Below are positions 21,924 through 32,765 of a DNA stretch of 64,000 nt, in pieces. The number at the start of each line of letters is the position of its first letter. Position 1 is the first letter of the stretch. The DNA is from Oreohelix idahoensis (Eukaryota; Mollusca; Gastropoda; Stylommatophora; Oreohelicidae): assembly GCA_024509875.1 (NCBI GenBank), contig JAMPIV010016267.1:434001-498000 (forward strand), in the 5' to 3' direction. Position numbers and translations under genes: made by a program. The notes below the pieces were generated by a model. It was not told the origin of the DNA. It ran no database searches and saw only the letters and a list, made by a program, of their open reading frames with translations.

Positions 21924-22480
21924 CCTGTAAATGAGCAAGTCATCGGCAAAAGTTAATGTTCGTCCCAAACCTATTGGTTGGATTGCAGCTACTTTTGCTG
22001 TTTAGATGTTAAACAGCACCGGTGATTATGGAGAATCTTGTGCAAATGTGCATTGGTTCTGATGTCCATGTTCCCAAGCGAAATGCAACTGCTCTCTCAG
22101 TTAAGGCAGCGGCTATCTACCTTGTTAGCCATGGGTTTACACCACATTCCTTTACACAGTCCATCAAGGTTGCAAAGTCAACACTGTTGTAAGCATCCTC
22201 TAGGTCAATTGCCACAGCCATCGTTTCTTGTTTACTCTGGAAACCCTCATATACATCGCACGTAAATGTTCCAGCGTTACCCCATGATACTTTTATTGGT
22301 CTATAACTGCCCAGGGTATCAGGGAGGATGTGTGCATTTTCAAGGTGGTTCATTAATTGTCTTGCCCCTATCTTCTCAAGTAATTTGCCGTAGGCATTCT
22401 GCAATGTGATGATTTGATAGCTGCTAAGCAGTGTGGGTTTTTTACCAAGTTTAGCAAGTGGCCGATTCAGGTTTAAGAAG
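21924..22480 (-). mobile_element. I-like LINE, 5' part: reverse transcriptase core
   Basis: The minus strand encodes RT motifs: LLEKIGARQLMNHLENAHIL, AVAIDLEDAYNSVDF (palm Asp; ORF 22117-22404), then the catalytic box TLTFADDLLIYRTG near 21930. The sequence continues at 16514 after removal of the insertion. The 5' half of the LINE is missing; it starts at the satellite junction near 22484. Confidence 0.75.
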
Positions 22481-22483
22481 GAT

Positions 22484-22583
22484 CAGTGAAATGTGGGAAA
22501 ATATAGATTACACATGGAGCTGAAGAGTAATGAATGAATAGTGAAATATGGGAATATATAAATTGCACATGGAACTGTAGACA
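22484..22583. repeat. 55-bp satellite, right part of split array
   Basis: Nearly two units of the satellite seen at 14496-15065, in the same orientation. CAGT occurs at both junctions with the I-like LINE and may be a short target duplication. Confidence 0.75.
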
Positions 22584-23647
22584 ATGATGATAACAATAGT
22601 AAGTAGTCTACGAGCTAGTGTGCTCAGTAATAATTCATTTACAAATGGAGAAACATAGAACATATCATGGATATAACACCACTTTCAAATTAATTTTACC
22701 GCTGTCATCAATATAATTTGACATTAATGATGCTCCTAATCAGTGTTTTTGTCAAACAGGAAAGGTGTCAGTATGTTGAACTGTAGCATCATATCAAAGT
22801 TATAAACGAGAGCCTTTTTCAACATGTGTGGCCAAAATTAAGTTAGGATCAAGGCACTGAAGCACTGGTGACATTTCACAATAAAGTCGTATTGATGAAT
22901 ATAAAACATCACAATTATGTCTAAAAGTTTAAAATTTGGCTTTCAACATTTCAGAAGTTCCAGGATGCTATACCTGTCTATTCCATCACAAAATAAATAT
23001 ATAAATAACCAAGTAATTGACAATTGGGTCAAGGATGTTGACAAAACTAAAAATTGAATACGAGTGAATGCGTGTATGAAACAGACAGATCTGCAGTGAA
23101 TACACATCAAATACTCACAAGATAATAGATAGACTAGCATTAATAAAAAGTAATTATTAATTTATATTGAATTCTACTGGAAACACTTACGCCCTTTTTA
23201 ACATATGGAATTATGGTTTTTCAGTTGTCATAAGCATAATTTTTGGCCACTTTTGATTGAATACTTGGTACATACCTAGGAGGCTTTTTCACAGAAAATG
23301 GAAGACTTGACAGAGAAATTGAAACAATGTGTCATGAATGTTACCAGGAGAGACAGAATGAGAAACGCTGCAATAACGAAAAATTATAGGAACTACACCA
23401 ATCCCCCTGTCTTATGCTGTTCGTCGATATAATGCTGTTTGTATTTTATGCCATATTTTGGTTATAACCTTAAAAAATTCGACCTTACGCTGAGCACTAA
23501 ACGCCATGGAAGGTAGGAATATAACTTTCACATGCTCATAGGGTTCATTCAGGGTGGCGGGATGGCCAAGAAGCATTGTAATTTCTAGGATAATGAAGCA
23601 TGACCCCAAAATGGAATGCAGTTCTCTGTTAATCCGTAACTTGTCGA
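22584..23647. other. No recognised feature
   Basis: AT-rich sequence; only short ORFs without recognisable domains. Confidence 0.4.
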
Positions 23648-24098
23648 CATTTGTCACTTTGTCCTTCCACGAAATACCGAGGATGTGGCGTAGACACCGT
23701 AGATGGAAGGTATTGACCCTTCTTTCTTGCCTGGCATACGTTGTTCATATCTCGCTGCCATATAGACGTGTGCTAGTGTCGCAGGCGTTATATACCGGTA
23801 CAGCAGATTTGGTCTTCGTTGGGAGTTACAGCCTGACCCAGCACATTTGTTTTCTTTAGACTTATTGTGAGGCCAAAGTCGTTGCGTGCTTGGATGAAGC
23901 GATTCATCAAGTTCTGAAGCTCTTGTTGACTTTAATTGACGATTGCAGCGTCGCAAGCGAATAACAAAGTCTCTTATAGTTACCCTTCTGATTTTTGTTT
24001 TTGCCTTCAGCTTTGCAAGATCAAACAGTCGATCTTCTGACCTAGTGTGAAGGCATATTCCTTCAGGTGCATCTCTGAATGCGTGTTTCAAGTTTTGT
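23648..24098 (-). mobile_element. RTE-F fragment (RT C-terminal part)
   Basis: The minus strand is closely related to 13550-14170: KHAFRDAPEGICLHTRSEDR, then AKLKAKTKIRRVTIRD, then a broken ADD region and HNKSKENKCAGSGC. Both ends are truncated and the frame is damaged. Confidence 0.75.
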
Positions 24099-24210
24099 CA
24101 TCTTGTTAATTTACTTTATAGAGGCTGATTTCATTTCCACAGAAATGATAGTGTCCAGCTTGGTTTTGTATTTAGAATCTTTTATGAAATTTGGACTGTG
24201 AAGCAGTTGT

Positions 24211-24880
24211 CCAGGATGGGATTCCATCAGTTCTAACTTTTCCTGCTTACAGCGGTTTCGGTACGTGATGGTCTTCACATCAAGCAGTTCATGCTAGTTG
24301 TTTCATCAGGGTCATTGGCTGTCACATTTTGTTGCTGACACTAAAACAAGAGGTAGAATTTAGAGCCTAGTGGCGAATTGTCGTCACAGTATAAGCATCT
24401 ACAAGCCTGATTGGTTGTAGCCCCATCGTCTGAACTATGTGGAGGGACGTGTCCAGGATGGGATTCCATCAGTTGAACTTGTCTTGCTTACAGCGGTTTC
24501 AGTATGTGATGGTCTGCACACCGAGCAGTTCGTGATAGTTGTTTCATCGGGGTCATTTGCTGTCAATCTTTTTGCTGGCACTAAAACAAGAGGTAGAATT
24601 TAGAGTCATGTGACTAATTGTCGTCACAGCATAAGCATCTACAAGCCTGATGGGCTGCAGCTGCATCCAGGGCCGCCTTAACAGCATTGTAGGCCCTGGG
24701 CAAAGCAGTGCACTGGGTCCCTACCAGCCCTACCCACTCACGGGAATAAAAATGATGTCTTATGAACAATATGGCAGCATCCCAAATGGAGCCCCTAGAA
24801 TCATGGGGCCCCTGCCCAGTGTGCACATGCCTTAAGACAGCACTGGCTGCATCATCTGAACTATGTGGAGGGACATGAAA
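24211..24880. repeat. Tandem duplication of a ~245-bp unit, second copy holding a MITE
   Basis: Each unit begins TCCAGGATGGGATTCCATCA and ends near CTGAACTATGTGGAGGGAC. Copy 1 is 24211-24450. Copy 2 starts at 24451 and is interrupted by a 178-bp element. The unit itself was not assigned to a family. Confidence 0.8.
24668..24845. mobile_element. hAT-like MITE, 178 bp
   Basis: It is flanked by 8-bp repeats GCTGCATC (24660-24667 and 24846-24853). Its ends form an imperfect inverted repeat, CAGGGCCGCCTTAA against CAGTGCTGTCTTAA. The 8-bp duplication and CAG start are hAT hallmarks, and the terminus resembles that of the larger hAT element at 25347. It has no coding capacity. The neighbouring undisturbed repeat copy (24390-24450) shows the related empty site. 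Confidence 0.85.
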
Positions 24881-25346
24881 GAAATAGAATGAAGAATAAA
24901 TAATGTTAATACAGTTGTTTGCCGAGGCATTCCCTTCCCCTTTTCTGCATGTCGACGGGCCTATTTAAACAATTTGATTTGAAAGGGCATCAACATAAGC
25001 AAGATCAAGTGCATGAACAGTTGATGAGCATGTCGATAAGTTTCTCCCCCTCCCTCTCTCTCCCACATCAAGTGTGTCAAGTTAAGACCCCAAACATTTG
25101 CCGAGCGGAAGTGTTTTTCTGATGATCAACCACTTCTATAGTTTCTTATATCTTCAGTTCAATAATTACTTATTCCAGTAAGAGAGGTAGAGGCAGACTG
25201 AAAAACACGGAAAAGAGAACTGGTGACAGAAATGAAAATAATGAGGAAGACATGAAAATGCATTGAGCTGACGACCTGCGACAGGAGGACTATTTTTTAT
25301 TTTGTTTTAATAACACATATCCCATTCAGCCTTGATTGGTTATAAT

Positions 25347-27370
25347 CAAAGCCGGATTAACGTAGTAGCACAAGTAGCATATGCTACGGGCCCCGCGCTT
25401 TTAGGGGCCCCGCGCCAATAAATATGTATATAATTTTTTGGTCATCTTCTAATACGATCGTTGATGGGAAGGAGCGAAGCTCCTGACCGGGTTGGAAGGA
25501 AAGTCCACTGACCCCCCCCCCCCCCCAGCCTCGCAATGACATGCCATTGGGCCAAAAGAGCTGGAAAGCTCGAGTGCCGCTGGTTAGAGAGAAGAAACAA
25601 AAAATACGAGCGTTAAACCAATGATCTTGTGATTTATGCCATCTTTAGCGCCTTTTCATTTGGTGTCACGAAATTGTGAGAGAAAGAGCATAAGAGGGTG
25701 ATTTAGTGTGACTCTTCATTATTTTAATCTTAACTGTTTGCGGACGGAAGCCATTTAAGTGGCGTTGAAAATGTGTTCACGTTTGGACGGAAGCCACTTT
25801 TTTGGCTCTAGGCGACTGCCCCTCTAATTTTGTTTCGTTCTTTGTGAAATCAATTTGCATTAACAATAAAAACTAGAATTTAGGAAACGGAAATTTCCTG
25901 TTTTAATTGAGGTATACGGCGTGCTCGCACTCTCTTTTGATCTTGATTAAAATGTCTTGATTTGTAAGGTTTGAAAACTCAAAAAATGAGCAGTAGACAC
26001 AGAGATATTGGACGTAATTATGCTTCTGGAAGTGAAAAACGTAAAGCGAAGGAAGAAAAAGAAAGAAGAGATCAACTTGTGATATCAAAAACACATAAGC
26101 TGACAGAATATTTTGATGTTCATGGTGGTGGTACTCTAACCGCTGAAGCTGGAAGTACATACAGCAAAACCCAGTATACACTGAGTCTGAATGTGAAAGA
26201 ATAAGTGAAACGAAGAAGTACTCTAATGATATTGGTGACTGACCGAACAATATAGATGACTGTGAGCGTGAATATTGCATATCCAAGGGAAGTGAAAAAT
26301 GTCAACATGTTGATAGTGCCTTCTCTTCATCCGTGCGATTGTATGACACTGAAAAGAAAACTCGATACTGTCAGAAGTCTTATTTTACACATATTCATAA
26401 ACTTACAAACAAGCAACATGCAAGAAAATGGTTATGCTATTCAGAAAGTAAAGGGCGCCTATTCTGTTTCCCATGCAAGCTTATGAGTTCAGAATGTTCA
26501 TCAAAGTTTACTGTGGAAGGGTTTAATGACTGGAAAAATGCAAGCAATCTATTGCATCGACATGAAGAAAGCTCCTCACATAGACAAGCTTTAATTTCAC
26601 TGTTGATGCGTAAAAACAAAGGTGAACGTGTCGATTCCCATCTTGTGAAACAAATGGACATTCAAGAAAAGTATTGGCACAAACTTCTAGAGCGAATAAT
26701 TGAAGTTGTGAAGTTTTTAGCAGAACGAGGCCTTTCATTTCGTGGCAGTGATGAAATTGTTGGGTACCCTTATAACGGGAATTACTTAGGGTTGTTAGAA
26801 TTACTGGCCAAGTTTGACCCTTTTCTGGCAGAGCATATAAGTACTCATGCAAACAAAGGATTTGGACATACATCATATCTATCTAAAAAAAACGTGTGAG
26901 GAATTCATCAATCTGATTGGATCCAGCATACTGGATCACATTCTCTGTGAAGTGAAGAAATATAAGTATTATTCCGTTTCATTGGATTCTACTCCAGATA
27001 TATCTAATATGGACCAGCTGACTTTGACTCTGCGCTATGTTTTGCCATCTGGACCAGTTGAAAGATTTGTGACATTTTTGGATATGGAAGGTCATAGTGC
27101 TGAACAGCTTACTAAAAGTCTACTTAATTTTTTAAAGGCAAATGACATTGATATTAAAGACTGCCGTGGTCAAAGTTATGACAACGCCAGCAACATGAGT
27201 GGCAAGTTTATAGGATTACAAGCACGAATTAATTGATAATGATAATTACTATGCAAATTAAAAATGTACGTGTTCAAATATGTTTGTGTTGTTTTATTGT
27301 TTTTTTTTTAAATATAGGGCCCCTTTCTTAACATATGCTACAGGCCCCGCACTAGCTTAATCCGGCCCTG
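25347..27370 (+). mobile_element. hAT transposon with 8-bp duplication
   Basis: GTTATAAT occurs at 25339-25346 and 27371-27378. The ends are inverted repeats around CCGGATTAA, followed by GGGCCCC-rich subterminal sequence at both ends. Inside are a poly-C run (about 25508-25526) and a + strand transposase relic. It is shorter than an autonomous element because the transposase C-terminus is gone. Confidence 0.88.
25986..27233 (+). pseudogene. hAT transposase, ZMYM1-like, frameshifted and C-terminally deleted
   Basis: The N-terminus (MSSRHRDIGRNYASGSEKRK) is basic. After a break near 26200 a TTF/MYM-type zinc-binding part follows (RKWLCYSESKGRLFCFPCKL, near 26430-26480). Next come LERIIEVVKFLAERGLSFRG and, after a frameshift near 26890, the catalytic region YYSVSLDSTPDISNMDQLT and GQSYDNASNMSGKFIGLQA. 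This order is that of hAT transposases related to ZMYM1. A stop at 27233 ends it just after the second Asp region, so the insertion and C-terminal dimerisation domains are missing. Confidence 0.85.
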
Positions 27371-27494
27371 GTTATAATTAGGATATAAAATCTGGTTAAT
27401 TCAGAATAATAATTCAGATATCAAAATATGGCATCATCTGTTCACTCAGTCCTAGGGTAAATCAAAAATGTAAAAGTGTGTGAATGTATATGTG

Positions 27495-27618
27495 TTTGCC
27501 CTCCCCTTTCCATAAAAAACCCCCAAAACAAGCACACACACATACACACAAATATATATATATCTATTTTTTTTTTTGCTTGTTTTGGGGTTTTTTTTTT
27601 TAATGGAAACTGGAGGGC
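27495..27618. repeat. Imperfect ~40-bp inverted repeat (foldback)
   Basis: A left arm containing AACCCCCAAAACAAGC pairs with a right arm containing GCTTGTTTTGGGGTT; both arms extend to GCCCTCC / GGAGGGC. The 30-40 base centre is AC- and AT-rich. It immediately precedes a LINE fragment. Confidence 0.75.
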
Positions 27619-27619
27619 A

Positions 27620-27832
27620 TACACAAATGAGCAACGTAATGAAAAACAGAAACAATACCATAAGCACAAAATTTCGCTTACTAAGGGGCTACGTGTGGTC
27701 CGTTCTTTTATATGTATGTGAATGTTGGACAATGAGTAACCAAATGGCGAAAAAACTGGAAGCAGCGGAAATGTGGTTTTTGAGAAGGATACTGAAAATA
27801 TCGTGGACAGAGAAGAAAACAAATACCGAGGT
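27620..27832 (+). mobile_element. LINE C-terminal fragment, part 1
   Basis: It encodes LLYVCECWTMSNQMAKKLEA and MWFLRRILKISWTEKKTN, the end of a LINE ORF. The sequence is cut at 27832 by the Gypsy derivative and continues at 29055. Confidence 0.7.
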
Positions 27833-28064
27833 TGTTGATCTTTACTGTTTTATACAGTAAATATTGTAAGATATAATGAGACGTGGCTGGCTGTCATACA
27901 TACTCACGTTACGAAGCATAATCACGAAGCTTGAACACAAGATACAAGGATCGACATGTTTAATTCGCCATCTTATAAACAGGAAGTAGAAGAAGAGAAA
28001 AGTAGAGCTAGCCTAAGGGCAAGTAACTCTAGTAGGAAACAAGATAAACATCGAGACATCAACA
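27833..28064 (-). repeat. 3' LTR of the Gypsy derivative
   Basis: 232 bp with TG...CA ends; next to it on the inner side is a polypurine tract (reverse strand of about 28065-28075). Confidence 0.9.
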
Positions 28065-28075
28065 TCCCCCCTTCT

Positions 28076-28284
28076 TTATGAGTGAACAAAGTCATTCATC
28101 CAAGAGGGTTTCTTGCGATCTCTTTGAGGTCTCTTAGGGCAAGATGGTAGGAGAGAATGTTCTTTGCCAGCTTTCCCAGGACTAGAAGTAGCTGGGGTTG
28201 AAGGATTAACTTCTGGAGGATTGGAAATGTTAAGGGGGGATGACAACTTTGATCATGTCTCTGATCTGTCTCTCTTGTAACTCT
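28076..28284 (-). pseudogene. Gypsy pol C-terminal remnant
   Basis: The minus strand ends with RPQRDRKKPSWMNDFVHS and a TAA stop at 28076-28078. Such basic ends followed by PSWM are typical of Gypsy polyproteins. Protease, RT, RNase H and integrase are absent. The stop lies directly before the polypurine tract and 3' LTR. Confidence 0.65.
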
Positions 28285-28424
28285 ACTGTTGTTTCCTACT
28301 AGAGTTACTTGCCCTTAGGCTAGCTCTACTTTTCTCTTCTTCTACTTCCTGTTTATAAGATGGTGAATTAAACATGTCGATCCTTGTATCTTGTGTTCAA
28401 GCTTCGTGATTATGCTTCGTGAGC
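28285..28424. repeat. Inverted internal copy of part of the LTR
   Basis: About 140 bp here are the reverse complement of the middle of the flanking LTRs (from GAAGCATAATCACGAAGC to ACTCTAGTAG). It joins the truncated gag to the pol end and can pair with either LTR. Confidence 0.85.
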
Positions 28425-28683
28425 CACAATGGTTCTGGAGCAAATCGAGAATTTTAGTAGGATTAGAGTGGTCTCCTTCCTCTGCCAGTTGATCAAAAAC
28501 TTCAACAGCTTGAGGTCCAGCACAGTGCAGAATAATGGCCGCCCGAACAGAATCAGGTTTAGAGGCCATCTCTGTTGCATGCATGTATAGATCTAACTGT
28601 CGTCTCCATTTACGAAATGTGTCTGGTTCGACGTTATTTATGTCTAGGCAGGGTGGTAACCGAAATAAGGGCCTTTCTGCCAT
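28425..28683 (-). pseudogene. Gypsy gag N-terminal remnant
   Basis: The minus strand encodes the start of a Gag-like protein: MAERPLFRLPP, FRKWRRQLDLYMHATEM and ILHCAGPQAVEVFDQL. Gag would form the particle around element RNA. The likely start is the Met at 28683; an upstream in-frame Met is at 28710. The frame is cut near residue 80 at the inverted LTR piece, so capsid and nucleocapsid functions are lost. Confidence 0.75.
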
Positions 28684-29054
28684 GACGAAATGTCTAATAA
28701 TGGTATGCAAGCAATAACCAGTAATCTCACCTCAAGTCTAATGACATTCAGCACACGTGTTACAAGATATTCAGCAGAATAGTCCGAATTCTGTAGAAAT
28801 AAACACCGCTGCCACCATGTTGATCTTTACTGTTTTATACAGTAAATATTGTAAGATATAATGAGACGTGGCTGGCTGTCATACATACTCACGTTACGAA
28901 GCATAATCACGAAGCTTGAACACAAGATACAAGGATCGACATGTTTAATTCACCATCTTATAAACAGGAAGTAGAAGAAGAGAAAAGTAGAGCTAGCCTA
29001 AGGGCAAGTAACTCTAGTAGGAAACAAGATAAACATCGAGACATCAACAGAGGT

Positions 29055-29345
29055 ATTGACAGCTGCGGATGTTAATAGATCGCTCATCAAAACTATCAGG
29101 AAAAGACCAAATGAAATTTATGAGACATATTAACAGAAGAGGAGGACTGGAGGAATTAGTCTTATGTGGGAACATACCTGGTAGGAGAGGCAGAGGAAGG
29201 CAGAGAAAGATGTATGTGGAAAGCTTAAACAACAGGGCAACAAACAACAGCTTGGGCAACAACCTCATTAGACTATCAAAAGACAGAGAAGATTGGAGGG
29301 TCATGATCGCCAATGTCTGTTCCAGATCAGGCACCTGAAGAAGAT
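29055..29345 (+). mobile_element. LINE C-terminal fragment, part 2
   Basis: It continues the LINE cut at 27832: [50 protein letters not shown] and a stop near 29338. It is followed by a TA repeat, which may be the LINE tail. Confidence 0.7.
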
Positions 29346-29347
29346 AA

Positions 29348-29472
<125 letters not shown>

Positions 29473-29699
29473 AACTGCCACGTTGTTAACAAAGGGGAGA
29501 AGGTGGGAAAGCTGGTGTATCAGGGATGACACCCAATCAACTATTCGTCTGACATCATCAACAATGATGACGAGACCCAGACACAGCCTGTCCAGCGTTT
29601 GTCAGGTGGCAACCATCATGCGAACTTAGGAAGCCAGATAATGATTACCACCTGGCCCTAATATGTACTCTCCCGAAAATAGTAACACTCAACGAAGAA

Positions 29700-30353
29700 A
29701 AGTCGGTGTAGAACCCAGTTTCATTCCGGAAACGGATTTAACTCATTATTTTATTAAAAATCACCTTAAAATGTAAGTTTTTGATTGTTTCTTCAAGACA
29801 AAATTTTAATTTAAAGTATTGCAGATTTATTACTATGGATCAAAATGATAAGATGGCTGCAAAACGAGCTGCAGGTGCTAAGAGGGAGAGGCGATCGCGT
29901 CAATCACAACGAGCTAGCGAGACTGTAGAAGATGCTGCAATAGGGCGCCAACATGAAGCGGCACAAAGACAAGCACAACGTCAGTCACAACGAGCAAAAC
30001 AGTCTGCAGAAGAGCATGAATCTCAAAACGCTCAGAAGCTTTTCGCATTCGTCAGTTGAGAGCATCACAACGAGCAAAGGAGACTTCTTTTGATCACGTA
30101 GGAGTTTTCCTTCCTGAACCTGTTTTCGGACACGGCCAGCTCTATGTCGCCCTTACCCTAGGAACAAATCATGAAAACTTGAAAGTTATTGTTAAAAACA
30201 CTTTTTATCAGGCAACATTCTTTGGAACAAATCCACGCACTTTCACAAAGAATGTTGTCATCAAAGAACTTTTATATTGAATTAAAAAAAAATTTTAAAA
30301 ATATATTACAGTTTTTTTATTTACTTCCGTCATTATTGACGGGTTATTGCTAG
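29700..30353 (+). mobile_element. Helitron 3' end, non-autonomous remnant
   Basis: The 3' terminus has the Helitron pattern: a hairpin (CCGTCA at 30327-30332, TGACGG at 30337-30342) about 8 bases before CTAG at 30350-30353, followed by T. Upstream are a coding fragment rich in RQSQRASE-like repeats (29835-30059) and, in another frame, the end of the Pif1-like helicase (PVFGHGQLYVALTLG, ending 30280). The Rep endonuclease and most of the helicase are missing. The 5' end was not located. Confidence 0.78.
29835..30280 (+). pseudogene. Helitron Rep/helicase fragments fused
   Basis: The first frame starts MDQNDKMAAKRAAGAKRERR and is Arg/Gln/Ala-rich with repeated SQRA motifs, resembling the N-terminus of some animal Helitron helicases. 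The second frame gives DHVGVFLPEPVFGHGQLYVA, the last conserved helicase motif, where the usual ALSR reads ALTL. A large internal deletion and a frameshift separate them. The protein would have nicked and unwound DNA during rolling-circle transposition. Confidence 0.7.
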
Positions 30354-30409
30354 TATATCATACTTTTCAACTACTTCAATGTTGGTAATATCTTAATGCG
30401 ATTTATAGG

Positions 30410-30800
30410 GCCTACCCTTGAAGAAGTGATACAAGTTTTTCAATGCCTGGTCTAAAGTCCCTTAGCAGGAGACTTAAATCAAAACGTTCAATAATCTGGA
30501 GTTGAATTCTTTCCTTGGAGAGAAGATTAATGACCACTGTAAAGCCATGTTCCACCAAATATGTTGTTGAAAATTCAACAAGGAACGTATGAACCTTTGT
30601 CCGTGGTGCAGAACAGCGACCAGAAATTTATTTATGTAACCAAAGCTCTTGATAGTCAATCGTAAATAAGCAAACATCGCGCTCCAAAGGGCCCACCTCC
30701 ATCGCCTCGCTACAGCTCCCTAGCCTCTTAGTGCCCCCTAGGTATTCATATCGCCCCCTAGTGGGTGATGCCTCCCACTGTGGGAAACGCTGCTCTAGAG
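30410..30800 (-). mobile_element. hAT element 3' fragment
   Basis: The minus strand encodes STYLVEHGFTVVINLLSKER and RFDLSLLRDFRPGIEKLV, similar to the C-terminal dimerisation end of ZBED5-type hAT proteins. The other side (30710-30800) ends in CACTGTGGGAAACGCTGCTC, a hAT-like terminus. A partner terminus was not found. Confidence 0.5.
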
Positions 30801-30830
30801 GATGATCAGTTTTAATAGCTTAGATACTTT

Positions 30831-31330
30831 CACACGTTGGTATAGAAGGAAATGAAAAGGCGGGTAAAGAAGCTAAGAAAAGTAGATCTAATAACAACCA
30901 AATACATGTGAGGATGGGTAAAACAGAGATCAAAAGCTTAATTAAAATAATAATAATTGATGAATGGGCAGTGGCTTGGGATGGAAGTTTGAAGGGCGGA
31001 CATGCATATAAACTGTTCAAAGCTCAACCAAGAACATGTCAGGCTTTGTCAGGTATCTAGAGAATTTAAAAATTCCTAGCAATAAGAAACTACCGAGACT
31101 GCAACTAGGAATTGGCTATTTTAGAATAGAAGAACCTTACAGTACAGAGTGTCTAGAGGAAGATAATATAGAGCATTTCCTACTAAAATGTTGAAAGTAT
31201 GAACAACAGAGAAAACCACCATTAGTTTATTATTAGCGGGATGGCGATTCATCCACCACTGTAGAACAGGTGTTTAGAATAGACAGATCTAGAGAATTGC
31301 ACAATATAGTAAAACACAATATAACACGAA
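30831..31330 (+). mobile_element. LINE RNase H fragment
   Basis: HVGIEGNEKAGKEAKKSR is the last RNase H motif (the catalytic Asp reads Gly), followed by DEWAVAWDGSLKGGHAYK and remnants of a zinc-knuckle-type C-terminus. Several stops are present. It is a different family from the I-like LINE at 15066. Confidence 0.6.
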
Positions 31331-31365
31331 CAAAAATTAATATAAAAAGATCAATGCTGGTGTGA

Positions 31366-31425
31366 TGAGAAAATGGGACTCTGGAGGAGGACTAGTCATG
31401 AGTTTGTTGAAGGCCTATACCTGTA
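31366..31425 (+). mobile_element. RTE-1 3' end fragment
   Basis: About 60 bases match the last codons of RTE-1 (RRTSHEFVEGLYLYV compared with RRTWHVFVEGLCSFV). Confidence 0.45.
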
Positions 31426-32765
31426 TGTCCATTATTATGTAATTTGTTTCATTCATACTTCGTATATGAATTCTACTTTTTACAAAATCGTGTTAAAAAT
31501 ATTTCACAACGCGATAAAACAAAAGTTGATACGTTTTGTTGTGGCAGCGAAAGACAGTGGCAGGGAAGATGTAAGTATTTAACACATAAACTTCTTTCGC
31601 AAGTTTACTTTTGCCCAAATACTTGCGAGATATTGATTCCCGAGATAAGTGAAAGTTTATCGCTATACTCAGCGTGAGAATTATTGAGTTCACGTCAAAC
31701 AGACAACATAGTGAAAGTAGGCATTCTTCTAGTAACAAAAGTGTAACATTGATACTGTCCACGACTTATAATTAATAGCCGGTCTGTCAATCTTTATTTT
31801 GTGTGAATAAAAAATTATCTATTTACGGATCCTTTTTTAAAAATTCCCGTCTTTATTTTGATATTTTAGGATAGGTTATTGCAAAGAAGACAGAAACCAT
31901 AGGAGCAGAGATCTGATAAACAGCTGGGGTGAGGGAGGGGGGACCAAACAAAAGGGTTGAAATGAAGAACATTGGGATGTGTTCTTCGATGTTATCCAAA
32001 TAAGTCGCTTGTTAATGTTAGGAGTAGAGTTGGGTTAGATTTAGGATTTCCAACCCTAACACCTTATTACTGCGTCACTGAATAATTTTTTAAAAATACC
32101 ATATCGGACATGTCCCACTGTTCATTTCAGCCAACAAAAGAACACATCTTTGAATGCCTAGAGCCGTGCTTTTTAACCTTTTAGAAGTACAGCACCTCTT
32201 TACAACATTTCATGAAGTAGTGTACTCCATTATCTTCTAGGTTCCAACATATGCCAGAAATGTAAAACAGAGATTACAGTACATTTTCAGAAAATGCTAC
32301 AATTGGCCTATTTACAAAAAGTGACTTAGATTCAGTATTTAATTCACACTGTCACAATTCTATTAATTTGTACAAAATAGAACAGTGACAATGTGGATTA
32401 AATAATTGATGACAGCTGTTTTTTCAGCCACCAGGGATTGTTTACTAGATTAGGCTAGAGTAGAAAGATATGGGAGCATGGGTCTCCTAATACTGAGGGC
32501 CCCTGGGCACTTCCCAAATGCTAGATGCTCAGACTGCCCCTGAGACTGAATGCATAATTATTGCATATGTCATTCAATGTTCTTATAAAACTCATTTAAC
32601 TATAATAGTGTTATGTGTAAAAAGGTCATTAGGTGGTAGGAGAACAGAGATACGGTTTAGCTGTAGAATATGATGATCCTCATTGACAGACGTTAGGAAG
32701 AGTCATAGTTGTTAGTTTTAGACACCTCTAAAAACATCTTGTGATACATGTTTCTTTGTTTAGAA
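31426..32765. other. No recognised feature
   Basis: AT-rich sequence; short ORFs lack recognisable domains. No convincing element ends were seen. Confidence 0.35.

Larger units (their letters stand above)
27833..29049 (-). mobile_element. Gypsy-type LTR retrotransposon, deletion derivative
   Basis: Two 232-bp direct LTRs (27833-28064 and 28818-29049) differ by about one base. Each starts TGTTGAT and ends ATCAACA, and the 5-bp duplication GAGGT flanks the element (27828-27832 and 29050-29054). A purine-rich tract lies inside the left LTR, and a possible primer site starting TGGTGGCAGCGG lies inside the right LTR, so the element reads on the minus strand. The internal region is only about 750 bp, with a gag start, an inverted LTR piece and the last codons of pol. 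It cannot encode its own replication, but near-identical LTRs imply a recent insertion. Confidence 0.92.
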
